This document shows, piece after piece, positions 1 through 11,763 of a stretch of 64,000 bases of DNA (positions are counted from its first letter, which is position 1; each line of letters opens with the position of its first letter). A program made the translations under genes and the position numbers. The stretch is taken from assembly GCA_026874595.1 (NCBI GenBank), contig CM049317.1, forward strand, positions 41,378,401-41,442,400. Reading direction: 5' to 3'. Below the pieces are notes generated by a model. It was not told where the DNA came from, did not search any database, and saw only the letters and a list, made by a program, of their open reading frames with translations. This stretch comes from Sipunculus nudus. Taxonomy: Eukaryota; Annelida; Sipuncula; Golfingiida; Sipunculidae.

Positions 1-55
1 ACACCTACGCGGCGGCTGCGGCGGTTGGCTGAAAACATAGTATCCGCAAAACTCT
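1..55 (+). repeat. Fragment of GC-rich repeat module
   Basis: GCGGCGGCTGCGGCGG-type sequence followed by a phrase ending in AAAACATAGTATCCGCAAAA. The same phrase recurs at about 1,245, 4,490, 18,165 (reverse), 57,665 (reverse) and 62,925. It is the right part of a conserved block that follows the core arrays described below; the window starts inside it. Confidence 0.6.
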
Positions 56-220
56 TGTTTTGGTGAATACAATTAATTCTGAATGCCTTTTTTATCCTGT
101 AAACATTGTTGAATTAAGTGAAAATCTTTTTTTTATCCTGTTAGCATTGTTGAATTAAGTGAAAATCCTATGTATATACACTAAAAAAATACAGATATGT
201 TGCAACTTCCATCATTCAAA

Positions 221-272
221 CCCCCCCCCCCCCCCAACCACCACCACCACCATCACCACCACCACTACCACC
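221..272. repeat. Poly-C run followed by (ACC)n microsatellite
   Basis: Fifteen C residues run into an ACC/CCA triplet stretch. The short reading frames across it (poly-Pro, poly-Thr, poly-His) are products of the simple repeat. A related poly-G run occurs on the other strand at 43,350-43,363 in a homologous element. Confidence 0.9.
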
Positions 273-433
273 AAATCCTTGCATCTGTGGACTTGGTACA
301 TCAGTTATATTTCAACTGTGTACATTTTATCAAATTTAAAATACATATATTTAATAATATATATTATAAACAAGGCCTACAGGCCTAATGCGAACCTGTA
401 CATTGGGAAATACACCAGGTATAATGCTTGACT

Positions 434-845
434 TACAGTCAGCTGAGCTAAAAATGATTGTAGCTGGCACCACCAGTCTTTTATACAACAAAGCTATCAG
501 AGATATATACATATGCCCAAGTTCAGACTGACATATCAAACCCCTCCTGAGAAATAAGCAGGGACACACACTGTGCAAAAATTATTGTAGGTGGCACCAC
601 CAGTCTTGTATATGACAAAGCTATTCATTAGGTATATATATGCCCAAATTCAGGATGATATATCAAATTCCTCTATAAAAAATAAGCAGGCACAAAAGTC
701 ACACACTGTGCAAAAGTCATTGTAGATGGTGACACCTATCTTGTGAACGAGAAACCCTATCAAAGGCGCTAAAACAGGTCAAAATATCAGGCCAATACAT
801 CAAACTTACCTTAAGTCTGATGCATGGGGCTGACCATGCTTAGGT
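434..845 (+). repeat. Short core array (variant C, ~130-140 bp units)
   Basis: Three degenerate units each open with a GGTGGCACCACC-like palindrome (about 463, 586 and 722). Each then repeats the order CAAAGCTAT, a tata-rich spacer, TGCCCAA, a TATCAAA phrase, and GACACACACTGTGCAAAA. The order matches the half-units of array A, so this is a diverged member of the same core family. Confidence 0.6.
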
Positions 846-1100
846 GAGAAAGGCAGTTGCCCCGAGTGAACTGTGATAAATATGCTGGCTCAGGCTACTG
901 CACTGAGTGAACTCATGACCTGCACCTGGCAAGACTGAGTGAACTCTTGACCTGTTGCCTAATCTGATACAGTTGGCAGTCTGCCAAAGCTATAAATAGA
1001 TTGGCTCCACATGCAGCCCTGAGAGGCATGACACCCATGAGGTGATCACATGGTGCCCATGAGGTGTTCACATGTCACCCATGAGGCTGGGCAGAGAGGA
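846..1100 (+). repeat. Degenerate tandem repeat (GAGTGAACTC / CCCATGAGG)
   Basis: The phrase GAGTGAACTCTTGACCTG recurs at about 40-60 bp spacing, then CCCATGAGGTG-type phrases at about 1,030-1,085. A longer copy of the first set lies at 1,650-1,950. No coding potential is seen. Confidence 0.5.
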
Positions 1101-1284
1101 TAGGTCAGAGGTCAACCAAAAATGAGGGCGCAGCAGTTCACATGTGACCCATCACAATTCCAAATTTTAAAAAATTCTGCCCAGTGGTTATGGAGGAGTT
1201 CTCCTGAAAACCTATGCGGCAATGGCTGCAGCATCAGCGTCTGACTGAAAACATAGTATCTGCAAAACTCTGTTTTGGCCGATA
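1101..1284 (+). repeat. GC-rich repeat module, near complete copy
   Basis: Starts AGGTCAGAGGTCAACC, passes GTTCACATGTGACCC and a TTCTCCTGAAAACC phrase, and ends at the AAAACATAGTATC phrase. The same block follows array A at 62,755-62,950 and lies reversed at 18,165-18,330 and 57,660-57,790. It seems to be a fixed part of the array A element. Confidence 0.65.
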
Positions 1285-2080
1285 CAATGATTGTAGCTGG
1301 CACCTACAGTCTTATATACAAAGAAGAGATATAAAAATTTGCCCAATGTCAGACTAATATGTCAAACCCCTCCTGTGAAATAAGCAGGGACATACACTGT
1401 GCAAAAATTATTGTATGTGGCGCCACCAGTCTTGTACACTATAAAGCTACCCGATTTGTATAAACATGCCCAATTTTAGGTTGATATATCAAATTCCTCT
1501 GTAGAAATAAACAGTCGCATACACTTCAAAAGTCAATGTATGTGGCACCACTTGTCTTGTAAATGAGAATACCATCAAAGACACATATACAGGTAAAAAT
1601 ATCAGCCCAATACATCAAACTTCCCAAGAGTTTGATGCACTGGGCTGACAAGGCTTAGGTGAGTAAGGCAGTTGCCCCCGAGTGACCTGTGACAAATTGC
1701 TGCCTCAAGCTACTGCACTGAGTAAACTCTTGACCTGCACCTGGCTATACTGAGTGAACTTTTGACCTGTACCTGGGTGCAGTGAGTGAACTATTGACCT
1801 GTTGCATAATCTGACACAGTTGGCAGTCTGCCAAAGCTATAAATAGATTCAGGCTGAACTTTGGTGCCAAATATGATGCAGTGAGCAGTCTGCCAAAACT
1901 ATAAATAGAATGCAGCAACTGCACTGAGTGAACTCTTGACCTGTACCTGGCTGAACTTCTTCCAATCCTGGCACTGTGCCAAAACTATTTATAGAGCTGA
2001 CATAATCCTGGCTAATAGCCAACATCAAGGCACTGGCAATCTGCCAATGGTAAACCAAGTGCTGCCATCTGTACACAAAA
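1285..2080 (+). repeat. Second variant-C array plus GAGTGAACTC tandem block
   Basis: 1,285-1,650 repeats the order of 434-845 (palindrome-like starts near 1,295, 1,418 and 1,535). 1,650-2,000 repeats the GAGTGAACTCTTGACCTG words. The two blocks therefore look like a local duplication of about 0.8 kb. From about 1,850 the sequence also matches, inverted, the region near 15,150-15,300. Confidence 0.55.
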
Positions 2081-2732
2081 GTGGTCCCTACTTGAAATAA
2101 CTTTGAAATTTATTTTCCCAATACAAAATGCTTTTCAGCTGACTTTTTATAAAAAGAAATCAGGAATATATGTAAAATTATTACGGATGCATACTGAATG
2201 CAAAATTAAAATACAGATATATCTCATTGATGGCAAATTCTTGAATTAAGTTGAGTAGGGATACCAATAATTTATAATCCACGTACAGTTGTCTTTATAT
2301 AGCCACAGAGAGCTGAATATCCATGACTGTAACATTGCCTGGTATAATGAATAACTTAAATCATAAATCTAAATTTTTTTAAAACTTTTAAAAAAACTTT
2401 CTTGTCAATATTAACCAAAGATAACCTGAAATCTAAATGTCTAGTGGCATGATGTAATAGATGCTGATAAACTAGTGCCGGGCTAGATGTAAAAGCATAA
2501 CACAGCTGACATATATGGTAAAATGACTCAATTCAATCTCAATAATTCAGCCAAAAATCATTAAAGTGGAACCATTAATGACAATTATTATAAGAATTAT
2601 TGTAGGGATTATTCTTGTAAAATATTCAACAAACTGGCTTCAGTGGCATCAGTTGAAAAACGTTTCGCAGGTTTATAACTCATATAGGAAGACACAGCAA
2701 ACTGGCTAAGTTCAGCTTCCTGTAACTCAGCT
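2081..2732 (+). repeat. Left arm of an inverted paralogous pair (holds two empty sites)
   Basis: This stretch is the reverse complement of 12,400-15,110 after two insertions there are subtracted. Around 2,266-2,276 it reads straight across the site that holds a pogo-like element in the other copy. Around 2,370-2,382 it reads across the A/T-rich site that holds the Mutator-like element. No gene is seen. Confidence 0.75.
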
Positions 2733-2989
2733 AACAAGTGACCCATGGGTCATGACGCTCAGCTGACTGGGAAGAGATTCACAAAAGGAAATTTTATCAT
2801 CAGAATGGTAGATACCCATTCAACTGAAGCATCAAACAGATTAACCAACAGGCCAAGATTTAGTCTGTATTTATATATCTGAAAAATAGAGAAAAAATGT
2901 GTAAACTTTAAAAACTAGAATACCGATAGCCGACAAGTGACTACGTGTATCTGCCAAAATCAGAGTGAAGTGAGGCATGGATTTAGTGG

Positions 2990-4435
2990 CAAGGGGAAAC
3001 AGAGTGAGGTATGTTGCATATTAGCATGGATGTCTGCAGCCTAAATGTGTATGTAGGTTGTGCAACCTACCACAAATCCAGAAAGCTGTCCAAGTTGTAT
3101 ACATATGCAAAATTTTAGGCAGAAAAGTCAAACCACTACATGGATATGAGTAATTTTAGCCCACGGCAGACAAACAGACAGACCCTGTGCAAAAATGTTT
3201 GCAGTTTTGTGTATGATAAAGACCTATGTGAGATCTAAACACAAGCACAATTTTGGCCCAATCGGTCAAATGGTTCCTGAGATATTAGCTTGGATGTGTG
3301 CAGCGTTAACTAGAATGTAGGTGGCGCCACTTGTCATAAAATCAAGAAAGCTATCCAGGATGTATAAACCTGCAAAGTTTTAGGCAGTTATGTCAAACTA
3401 CTACAGAGAAATGAGTGATTTTAGGCCACGGCAGACCAACAGACAGACGCTGTGCAAAATGTGCAAAAATGGTTGCAGGTGGCCCCTCCAGTTTTGTGTA
3501 TGATAAAGACCTATGTGAGATCTATACACATGCAAAATTTTGGCCCAATCGTTCAAACGGTTCCCGAGATATGAGCTTGGATGTCTGCAGCATAAACTAG
3601 AATAAAGGTGGTGCCACCTGTCATAAAATCAAGAAAGCTATCCAGGATGTATAAAACTGCAAAATTTTAGGCAGATATGTCAAACCACTGCCAAGATGTG
3701 AGTGACTTTATTGCACGGCAGACAAACAGACAGATGCTGTGCAAAAATGGTTGCAGGTGGTGCCACCAGTTTTGTGTATGATAAAGAGCTATGTTAGATC
3801 TATACACATGCAAAATTTTGGCCCGATCGGTCAAACGGTTTCCCGAGATATGAGCTTGGATGTCATCAGCATGAACATGAATGTAGGTGGTGCCACCTGT
3901 AATAAAATCAAGAAAGCTATCCAGGATGTATAAAACTGCAAAATTTTAGGCAGATATGTCAAACCACTGCCGAGATATGAAGGACATTATTGCACGGCAG
4001 ACAAACAGACAGACGCTGTGCAAAAATGGTTGCAGGTGGCGCCACCAGTTTAGCGTATGATAAAGAGCTATGTTAGATATATATACATGCAAAATTTTGG
4101 CCCGATCGGTCAAACGGTTCCCGAAATATGAGCTTGGATGTCATCAGTGTGAATGAGAATGTAGGTGGCGCCACCTGTCATAAAATCAAGAAAGCTATCC
4201 AGGATGTATACGCATGCCGAATTTCAGGTGAATTAGTCAATTTACTGCAGAGATATGAGTTTTTTTAACCAAAGGCAGATGAACAGATGGACACTGTGCA
4301 AACATGGTTACAGGTGGCGCCACCATTTTTTGTGTATGTTATAGAGCTATCCAAGGGCTACATTAGTATAAATTTTATTTCCTGATCAGTCAAACGGTTC
4401 CCGAGATATGAGCTTGGAAAGCTGATAAAATCAAG
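2990..4435 (+). repeat. Core array A: ~280-bp dimeric units with GGTGGCGCCACC
   Basis: Palindrome starts at about 3,320, 3,607, 3,886 and 4,164 give a 278-287 bp period. A second palindrome lies between each pair (about 3,478, 3,756, 4,034 and 4,312). The two halves of a unit share the order palindrome, AAGCTAT or GAGCTAT, a catgcaaaatttt phrase, GTCAAAC, and GAGATATGAG. The unit is therefore an old dimer of a ~140-bp monomer. The array occurs again at 18,300-18,960 (reverse), 18,970-19,345, 57,800-58,160 (reverse) and 61,290-62,720. Confidence 0.85.
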
Positions 4436-4520
4436 TCCCAGAGGAGCTCTCTGGAAACGAATGCGGCAACGGCGGAGGAACCCGGTCAAAAACATAGTAT
4501 CCACAAAACTTAGTTTTGGC

Positions 4521-6825
4521 GGGTACAAAAATACAGGTGGCTCCACCAGTCTGCAGAAACTAATAAAAACACTTACAAACATCAATATCATTGCAAAGAA
4601 TCATGGTGATCTCCCCATTAGTTGTTCAGATACTTCAGCTTTTGTATCAAATTGTCCATTATTCTGAGGGATACTTCGGAGTCCTATAGCTTGAAGGATA
4701 TGGGTAACAGAGACCTAATTTTAAGTTTCCACAGGCACTTTTCATGGGCCTTCTTGCATGACAAGAATGAAGATTCTAGGTCCAGTTGTTGCGATTTGTA
4801 CCCTGTTGACAGATAACCACATCTTTCAAGGTATCAAAAAAAGAGAAAAAAAAATCGTAAAAATTTGAAAAAAATAGAGGTGGCGCACCCAGTCTGCAGA
4901 AACTGATGGAACAGGTCATGATCAATATGTATGCCGAAAATCATGACCATCAGTGTTGTAGTTATTGAGATACTGCAGTTTTTGTATCAAATTTTCCATT
5001 ATTCTGGGGGGTAATTTGGAGCCATACAGCTTAAAGAATATGGGTAACAAAGACCTCATTTCAGGTTTCCATGGAGACTTTTCATGGGTCTCCCTGTGTG
5101 TCAAGAATGAAGATTCTAGGTCAAGTTTTAATGATTTGTGCCCTGTTAACAGATGTTCATAACTTTAAAGGTCTCAAAAATAGAGAAAAAATTCGTAAAA
5201 AAACCCGAACAAATACAGGTGGTGCCACCAGTCTGCAGAAAATGATGAAACACTCCATGATCAATATCCATGAAAACAATTATGGTGATCTCTGCATTAG
5301 TTGTTCAGATACTTCAGCTTTTGTATCAAATTTTCCATTATTCTGAGCTGTACTTTGGAGTGCCATAGCTCAAAGGATATGGGTAACAGAGACCTAATTT
5401 CAGGTGTCCATGGAGACTTATCATGGGTCTCCCTGTGTGTCAAGAATAAAGATTCTAGGTCCAGTCCTTACGTTTTGTACCCTGTTGACATATAACTACA
5501 TCCTGAAAGGTCTCGAAAATAGAGAAAAAAAAATTGTGAAAATTTGAAAAAATACAGGTGGCACCACCAGTCTGCAGGTACTGATGAAACACCTCTTGAT
5601 CAATATGTATGCCAAAAATCATGACAATCAGTGTTGTAGTTATTGAGATGTTGCAGTTTGTTTTTATCAAATTTTCCATTATTCTGGGGGGTTATTGGGA
5701 GCCCCCCATAGCTCAAAGGATATGGGTAACAGAGACCTTATTTTTAGGTTTCCATGCAGACTTTTTATGGACCTCTCAGTGTGTCAAGAATGAAGATTCT
5801 AGGTCCAGTCTTTATGATTTGTGCCCTGTTAACAGCTGTTCACATTTTTTAAATTCGTAAAAAATCGAAAAATTCAGGTGGCGCAACCAGTCTGCAGGAA
5901 GTGATGGAACATTTCATGATCAATACGTATGCCAAAAATCATGACCATCAGTCAAGTAGTTAATGAGATATTGAAGTTTTTGTATGAAATTTTTGACTTT
6001 TCGGGGGGGTTCTTTGGGGCCCCATAGCTCGAAGGATATGGGTAACAGAGATCTAATTTATGGTTTCCACGGAGACTTTTAATAGGTTTCTCAGTGTTTC
6101 GAGAATGAAGATTCTAGGTCCAGCGGTTACGATTTGTGCCACGTTAACAGATGACAGCATCTTTAAACGTCTCAAAAATAGAGGAAAAAATTGTAAAAAA
6201 ATCGAAAAATACAGGTGGCACCACCAGTCTGCAGGAACTTATGGAACATCTCATGATCAATATGTATGCCAAAAATCATGACCATCAGTGTTGTAGTTAT
6301 TGAGATATTGAAGTTTTTGTATGAAATTTTTTACTATTCTGGGGGGTACTTTGGGGCCCCATAGCTTGAAGGATATGGGTAACAGAGACCTAATTTCTGG
6401 TTTCCAAGGAGATTTTTCATGGACCTCTCAGTGTATCAAGAATTAAGATTCTAGGTCTAGGCTTTACGATTTGTGCCTTGTAAACAGATGTTCACATTTT
6501 TAAAGGTCTCAAAAATAGAGAAAAAAATTTGTAAAAAATCGAAAAATACAGTTGGCGCCACCAGTCTGCAGGAAGTGATGGAACATCTCATGATCAATAT
6601 GTATGCCAAAAATCATGACCATCAGTCAAGTAGTTAATGAGATATTGAAGTTTTTTTATGAAATTTTTGACTTTTCTGGGGGGTACTTTGGGGCCCCATA
6701 GCTCCAAGGATATGGGTAACAGAGACCTAATTTCGGGTTTCCAAGGAGATTTTTCATGGACCTCTCAGAATCCCAAGTTACAAGGTTCTAGGTTCAGCGG
6801 TTACTATTTGTGCCTGGTTAACGGA
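4521..6825 (+). repeat. Core array B: seven ~340-bp units
   Basis: Units start with ACAGGTGGCGCCACCAGTCT or a close variant at about 4,530, 4,876, 5,216, 5,555, 5,875, 6,211 and 6,549. Shared phrases are CATGATCAATATGTATGCC, GTTGTAGTTATTGAGATA, ATATGGGTAACAGAGACC and GAATGAAGATTCTAGGT. Apart from the palindrome, the sequence is unlike array A. An inverted, decayed array of the same type lies at 16,702-17,900. Short reading frames here repeat with the unit and are not genes. Confidence 0.85.
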
Positions 6826-6898
6826 CGGACAGACGGACAGACGGACAACAGACAAAGAGTGATCCCTATAGCTCAGATGACTTTCAGTCAGCTGAGCT
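6821..6898 (+). repeat. (ACRG)n tract and 3' terminal hairpin
   Basis: ACGG/ACAG tetranucleotides at 6,821-6,848, a short spacer, then two 13-nt arms (AGCTCAGATGACT and AGTCAGCTGAGCT) around a 3-nt loop at 6,870-6,898. The same combination closes several other elements in the window. It marks the right end of the pearl-like element. Confidence 0.75.
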
Positions 6899-7745
6899 AA
6901 AAAGCACTGAACCAAAACCATTTGAACAAACTTTAATTATCAACATCTGAGGATAATTAATGTGTGAGATTTAAGAATTTGGCCCGGTGGTTTTTGAGAA
7001 GAAGATCTTTGTAGCCACTGAGCTAAAATGGGCTGTTATGGCATATGACTAAATTCAGCTTCCCATAACTTAGCCAAAAGTCACTGAAAAGAGACCATTT
7101 GAACAAACTTCAGAAAGCACTACCCTAGGATCATTTCTGTGCGATATTAAACATTTTGGCCATATGGTTTCAGAGAAGAAGTTTTTTGTAGCCCTCAGTG
7201 TGATACAGGCACTGATGACCCCATACAAAAAAGGCCGATGCAGGTGGCACCACCAATACCTCAATTTCAGATACGACCTATGTGACCAACATAGGCATAA
7301 AATTTGGTGATGATAGCTCCAGCCGTTTCTGAGATTTAAATTTTAATATGCTTTTTTGCACAGTTAACAAAGTTCAACCTCCTGTAACTCGGCCAAAAAT
7401 CTCCGAACTGGAACCATTCGAACCAACTTGAGAAAGATTGTTCCAGGGATCATTTCTGTGAAATATTGGACAATTTGGCTGGACAGTTTCGGAGAAGATG
7501 ATTTTTAAAGCTTTTTTAGCTTTTTCCCTATAAAATCTAAGAAAATGCAGTGAGAAAAAAGATAAACAAAATCCGATATAGATTTTTGGATGACTGATTA
7601 TATGCTAAAAATTTGGTGATGCTAGCTCCTGCCATTTTTGAGATAGCTATGGTTAACATACAGACGACGCACAACGCACGATGTACGACACACGATGCAC
7701 AACACACGAGGCACGACCGACGATGCCGCACCATTGCATAAGTTC
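6899..7745 (+). repeat. Interspersed repeat family D
   Basis: Two to three diverged copies of a ~300-bp sequence built on the words CCATTTGAACAAACTT, ATCATTTCTGTG and GGTTTCAGAGAAGAAG. Related copies are at 9,830-10,400 and 12,130-12,440 (both reversed) and 63,120-63,420. It ends in an imperfect ACGACGCACAACGCACGATG stretch at 7,660-7,735. No coding region is seen. Confidence 0.55.
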
Positions 7746-7753
7746 ACAGGTTT

Positions 7754-8012
7754 GCTAAAAAAATAGATCCAATTGAACAAATGTGTAAACTACTGAACTG
7801 TCAACAATTTATTTAAAAAGCCATGCAATGATCATTGTAATAATATACATCTTATGTTCACAAACTGCTCACATGCTTCAATTTTAACATTAGGAAATGC
7901 ATGGTTTCATTACAAAATATTATTTGCAACAATGTCTTACTCATCAATACAAATCAATCATATAAACCAACCATGGCCTATATTACATTTTCCTCTTATA
8001 CTTTACTAGCTG
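7754..8012 (-). repeat. Inverted fragment of the 43.1-kb/58.8-kb element family
   Basis: Reverse complement of about 58,840-59,080: the GAACAAATGTGTAAACTAC, CTTATGTTCACAAACTGCTC and TTGCAACAATGTCTTACTC phrases are all present in reverse order. A 5'-part fragment with neither terminus. A third fragment is at 45,164-45,370. Confidence 0.65.
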
Positions 8013-8384
8013 ATAAACCCGGTATTCCGGGCTTTTTACCGGGGTTTGGGAGATAAATTTACTGAGATGTTGCATGTTGGCTCATATTTTATTATTAAGT
8101 TAAAAGAAAATATAGATTTTTAGTGGGATTCTCTCTGAATACGATATGTACAATGTGGCGCTGTGCTCGTATAAAAAATCATAGGTTGTTTACCTTGAAG
8201 ACCTGGTCAGTGATGGTTTACAGTGCGAACCGGAATGAGACGTGGAGGCATACAGTGTTTCGTTGATATTTGACTGGTTTCTATCGTTGGACATATATAG
8301 AGTAGGTTGATGTGAGGAACACATGAAAGATTAATTAAATGTATGTTGCAAGGAAACTGTTCCTGAAGAAGAAACAGAAATATG

Positions 8385-8455
8385 CATACATCGTAAGTAG
8401 CAGATGCAGACCTAGCGGGACTCCAGTGGGTCCGTATCCCATTTTCAGCCACCAC
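8385..8455 (+). repeat. tRNA-like fragment (degenerate SINE or tRNA pseudogene)
   Basis: GTGGGTCCGTATCCCA at about 8,427-8,442 could fold as a T arm with a B-box-like core and is followed by a CCACCA. No convincing A box or anticodon arm is found upstream. I regard it as a relic. The open frame on the opposite strand (an ENGIRTH-type string) is the usual false translation of such sequence. Confidence 0.25.
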
Positions 8456-9790
8456 AACCTTTGTTTCATCATATCAGACAAATTCTGAGGCCTGAATCTC
8501 CGCAACCACCCCAGCCCTGTTCCTGAAATTGGGACTTTGAATTAGGTTTTGTCATTAATCCTCCTGGGTTGAACTCTCCATTCATAAAGCAAGAAACATG
8601 TGTTTTTCTCTTTTACTGACCACGCACGTGGGTCAATTCCCTCATTGAAAGCGTTATTCATATGAACAATAGTCCTTAATTTTAGAGGTTATTGTGACCA
8701 CAATGCACGCATTCCAGTGACTGCCGAAGGCAGTTCGGCTGTGCTCGGTAAAAAAACGGAAAAATCACTCAAAATTATATGTATATTAAAAATTATTTAT
8801 TTTCATATCGCCTATGTCACTGTGGGGATAATAACCTTTAAAATGCTTTATGGCAGTCAATATTGTACACAACGCGGTTTTAGAGAACATTGCGAACGAA
8901 CGTGAACCGAATTCCTTTTATAAGTATTAGATCTCCATTTGATTTTATTTAAGATTTTTACCTTCAAGGTCAACTTCAGCTGAGCATAGTAACGGGAGGA
9001 TAATGCTTGTTTGATATAATCTGCTTTACAGTGTTCATGCTCAACTTGTCATGCAACATTCTCAGCACTAATCAGGGAAAAGCATATCAGAATAAGGCAG
9101 TGGTTCTCTTAAAGTCCTACAACAAGACTGGCATGTACCAGTAAATGCTTAATTGTGTGCATACGCTAACAGTACATCAGCTGACACTTGAGCGATAGTC
9201 AAGCACCAGTTCAACTTCATGACCAGGTGGTCCATGACCAGTCAGGGTCTACCAGGGGATCATGGCAAAATTCTAAGGCCCATGTGTATTAATAGGATTG
9301 AGTTTTAGGCCATGCTATTTGGGAACAAATCTTCCGGGGTATACTTGATACTTCACAATATTATGTTTCAGTTCATGTCTATTATTCTATAATGTACAGG
9401 GTTTTGTAAGTTCCCAGTGGATATATTTACATGCATATTACAGTCGAGCACTTAATTGAAATACTGAAACTTTTCACAGTGCACAGGGAGTTAGTGATGG
9501 CTATGATGTTCCAGCTGGAACTTAAATGGATGGCAGAAAAAGTCTGAAATTTGAAAGCCCTTGATCAAAAACTGCAGCATTTATCTAAGTTTGAGAAGAC
9601 AATGTCATATAAATAACTGTAAACATCAGGCAAAGACTGTTTAGGTGGTGTGGCCATGCACCCAGGGCTTAAGTGTTATGTAACTTTACTTCTAGCTGAC
9701 TCTAGATCAGGCAGCCCGCAGTAACCACACAGGAAGCCAGCCCCCTCCTCTCTCTTTTTAGCGAACCTGTGAGCTTATGGGATGGGCCAG
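8456..9790. other. No gene recognised
   Basis: AT-rich sequence without an extended reading frame, paired splice sites or clear tandem structure. About 8,960-8,990 carries an inverted partial left terminus of the pearl-like type (TTACCTTCAAGG and CAGCTGAGCA). The short frame at 8,717-8,905 has no recognisable features. Confidence 0.4.
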
Positions 9791-10400
9791 CATTGTCCAT
9801 CCGCCGTTGGCCGTCCACCCTTGTCAGTACATTAACCCTGTTATCTCAGAAACCCTTTGAGCTAGCAGCTCCAAATTGCATTTAAGAAACTTTATTGGAC
9901 TGAGTTTATTTTTTAGATATCTGCATTAACTTTAATTTTATGGGATCTAATCCTTAAATACCTTCAGAAATATTCTTCTCTGAAACCATCCAGCCAAATT
10001 GTCCAATATTTCACTTATAGGGATCTATACCTTAAATACCTTCAGAAATATTCTTCTCTGAAACCATCCAGCCAAATTGTCCAATATTTCACAGAAATAA
10101 TCCTAGAAACAATCTCTCTCAAGTTTGTTCAAATGGTTCTAGTTTGGTGACTTTTGGCCAATATACAGGAAGTTGAACTTAGTCATCTGTCCAAAAATGC
10201 ATACAAATATTACAATCTCAGAAACGGCTGGAGGTATCATCACCAAATTTTATGCTAATGTTGGTCAACTGAGTCATATCTAAAATTGAGGTATTGGTGG
10301 TTTTTTTTTGTATGGGGGTCATCGGTGCCCATATCATACTGAGGGCTACAAAAAACTTCTTCTCTGAAACCATGTGGCCTTATTAGGGCCCTGCTTGAAA
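9791..10400 (-). repeat. Family D repeat, reversed, with a 78-bp internal tandem duplication
   Basis: Reverse-orientation copy of the 6.9-7.7 kb family. The segment 9,942-10,014 is repeated almost exactly at 10,020-10,092 (both start GGGATCTA and end CCAATATTTCAC), a recent local duplication. Confidence 0.6.
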
Positions 10401-11206
10401 AGCCAGTGCCCTATATTAATAGATCTGTCCGTCTGTCTGTCTAGCTGTCCGTCTGTCCGTCGGGCCTTCCTTCTGTCCATCCATCCATCCGTCCACAAAT
10501 TCTATTCTGGATGATAACTACAGTTAGGATAGAGGGATTGAGTTCAAACCTGAAATATATATTAACCATCAATTATGGAAGATCCCTATTGATTTTGGGG
10601 TCCGGAGGTCAAAGGTCAAAAAAGTTATTCACAGTTTGGTGTTAAATTTTAGGTCCCTCTTTCAGCAGGGCAGAAATCATAATTGTAACCATAATTGTTT
10701 GTTCCACCTTAACAGTAGGACAGGTCCTTATGTCAACAGCAACAAGGCATGATATATGGTCATAGTCACCAATTTATTCTGTAAGTTATGCAGTAAAAAT
10801 TTATTACTGAACACCTAGTAAGGCTGCGCTCTCTTAGCAAATATGCATGCAAAAACACACACATTGTTAACACAATAACTCGTAAAAAGTATTTCATATA
10901 AGGTCCCCAGACTCACAGCAGTGATGGACCTGGTGACCTTGATGGATTTTCAAGGTCACAGAGGTGATAATGCTAGAATGATGTTAACCAAATAGCTTGC
11001 AAACAATGTGACTAACACTCACTGAACTTGCACCAGTAATGTTTGTTATTTAGGGCTAGGTCAAGTTCGAAGATGGATGACCTTGACAGAGGCAATAATT
11101 CTCAAAAGATGTTAATGCAATATCTCGCAAAGAATTTGATGAACAGCTGAATCTCAGTTCAAGAGAATGACCATTTTATCACTACTAACCAGCAGATGAC
11201 TCTCTC
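10401..11206. other. (YGTC)n tract and unclassified sequence
   Basis: 10,425-10,497 is a CTGTCCGTCTGTC-type tetranucleotide tract, the complement of the ACRG tract that closes pearl-like elements, so it probably marks the end of a reversed, eroded copy. The remaining ~700 bp contains no recognisable gene or repeat. Confidence 0.4.
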
Positions 11207-11763
11207 TAAAGCCCCTTTCACACATTCACGGATAGCATCACGGATCATCCTGGATCATCGTTCCAGGATCATAGTGTTAACTCCGTCATCACAGTGTAAA
11301 CTCCGGGCATCACCGTGTTAACACCGTGTTGCATCCATAGTGATCCTTGGCGCACCGGCATGTTCGGAGAAAAAATTAAACCTGCACAATTTTCTTCCCG
11401 GAGTACACGGATGAAAAATCATCCGTATCACTCCTTGTAGGCACTGTGCACCTCCTTGTAGCCACCGTATACCTCCGGAAGTCACTGTGTAGCCACCCGG
11501 AGCTTTGTATTGAGACCGGCACTTTCCGGGTGCAGGATTAAGTTTTTCTCACTACGGATGCAACACCGTGATGCTGGTGTTTACACGGCGATTCCGTAGA
11601 CAACACGGATGATTCCAGAACGATGCTCCGGGATTACCCGTGTTGCTATCCGTGAATATGTGAAAGCCCAATTTACGAAATCACGCTGCTGTCCCCGGAA
11701 CACCACGGATTAAGGTCCGGGATGATCCCTGTTGCTATCAGTAAATGTGTGAAAGGGGCTTTA
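11207..11763. mobile_element. MITE with TAAAGCCCCTTTCACACAT terminal inverted repeats
   Basis: The left terminus TAAAGCCCCTTTCACACATT at 11,207 is matched inverted at 11,744-11,763; the similarity extends about 45 bp with a few mismatches (GATAGCAACA.. GGATCATCC). The interior is GC-richer than its surroundings, full of CACGGAT / ATCCGTG words in both orientations, and non-coding. I could not find a convincing target duplication, so the superfamily is left open. Confidence 0.7.

Larger units (their letters stand above)
2733..6897 (+). mobile_element. Pearl/HINE-like non-autonomous element with two core arrays (~4.2 kb)
   Basis: The left end is CAAGTGACCCATGGGTCA, shortly followed by GCTCAGCTGA. 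The right end is an (ACRG)n tract, a spacer, and a hairpin ending TCAGCTGAGC followed by A residues. Inside are two unrelated tandem arrays separated by the GC-rich module. This layout (inverted sub-terminal repeats, tandem cores, ACRG microsatellite, 3' hairpin) is that described for bivalve pearl and Helentron-related elements; that assignment is from knowledge of those families. The inverted paralogue at 12,378-12,400 has no insertion at this point, which supports mobility. An AGCTAA direct repeat lies at the borders, but the exact target duplication is uncertain. No protein is encoded. Confidence 0.7.

Noticed and set aside
3415-6281. Many 60-90 codon frames over arrays A and B
   Set aside because: Same peptide appears once per repeat unit; no independent support.
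8207-8455. 82-codon minus-strand frame with ENGIRTH start
   Set aside because: This string is a common false translation of tRNA-like repeat sequence; no further support.
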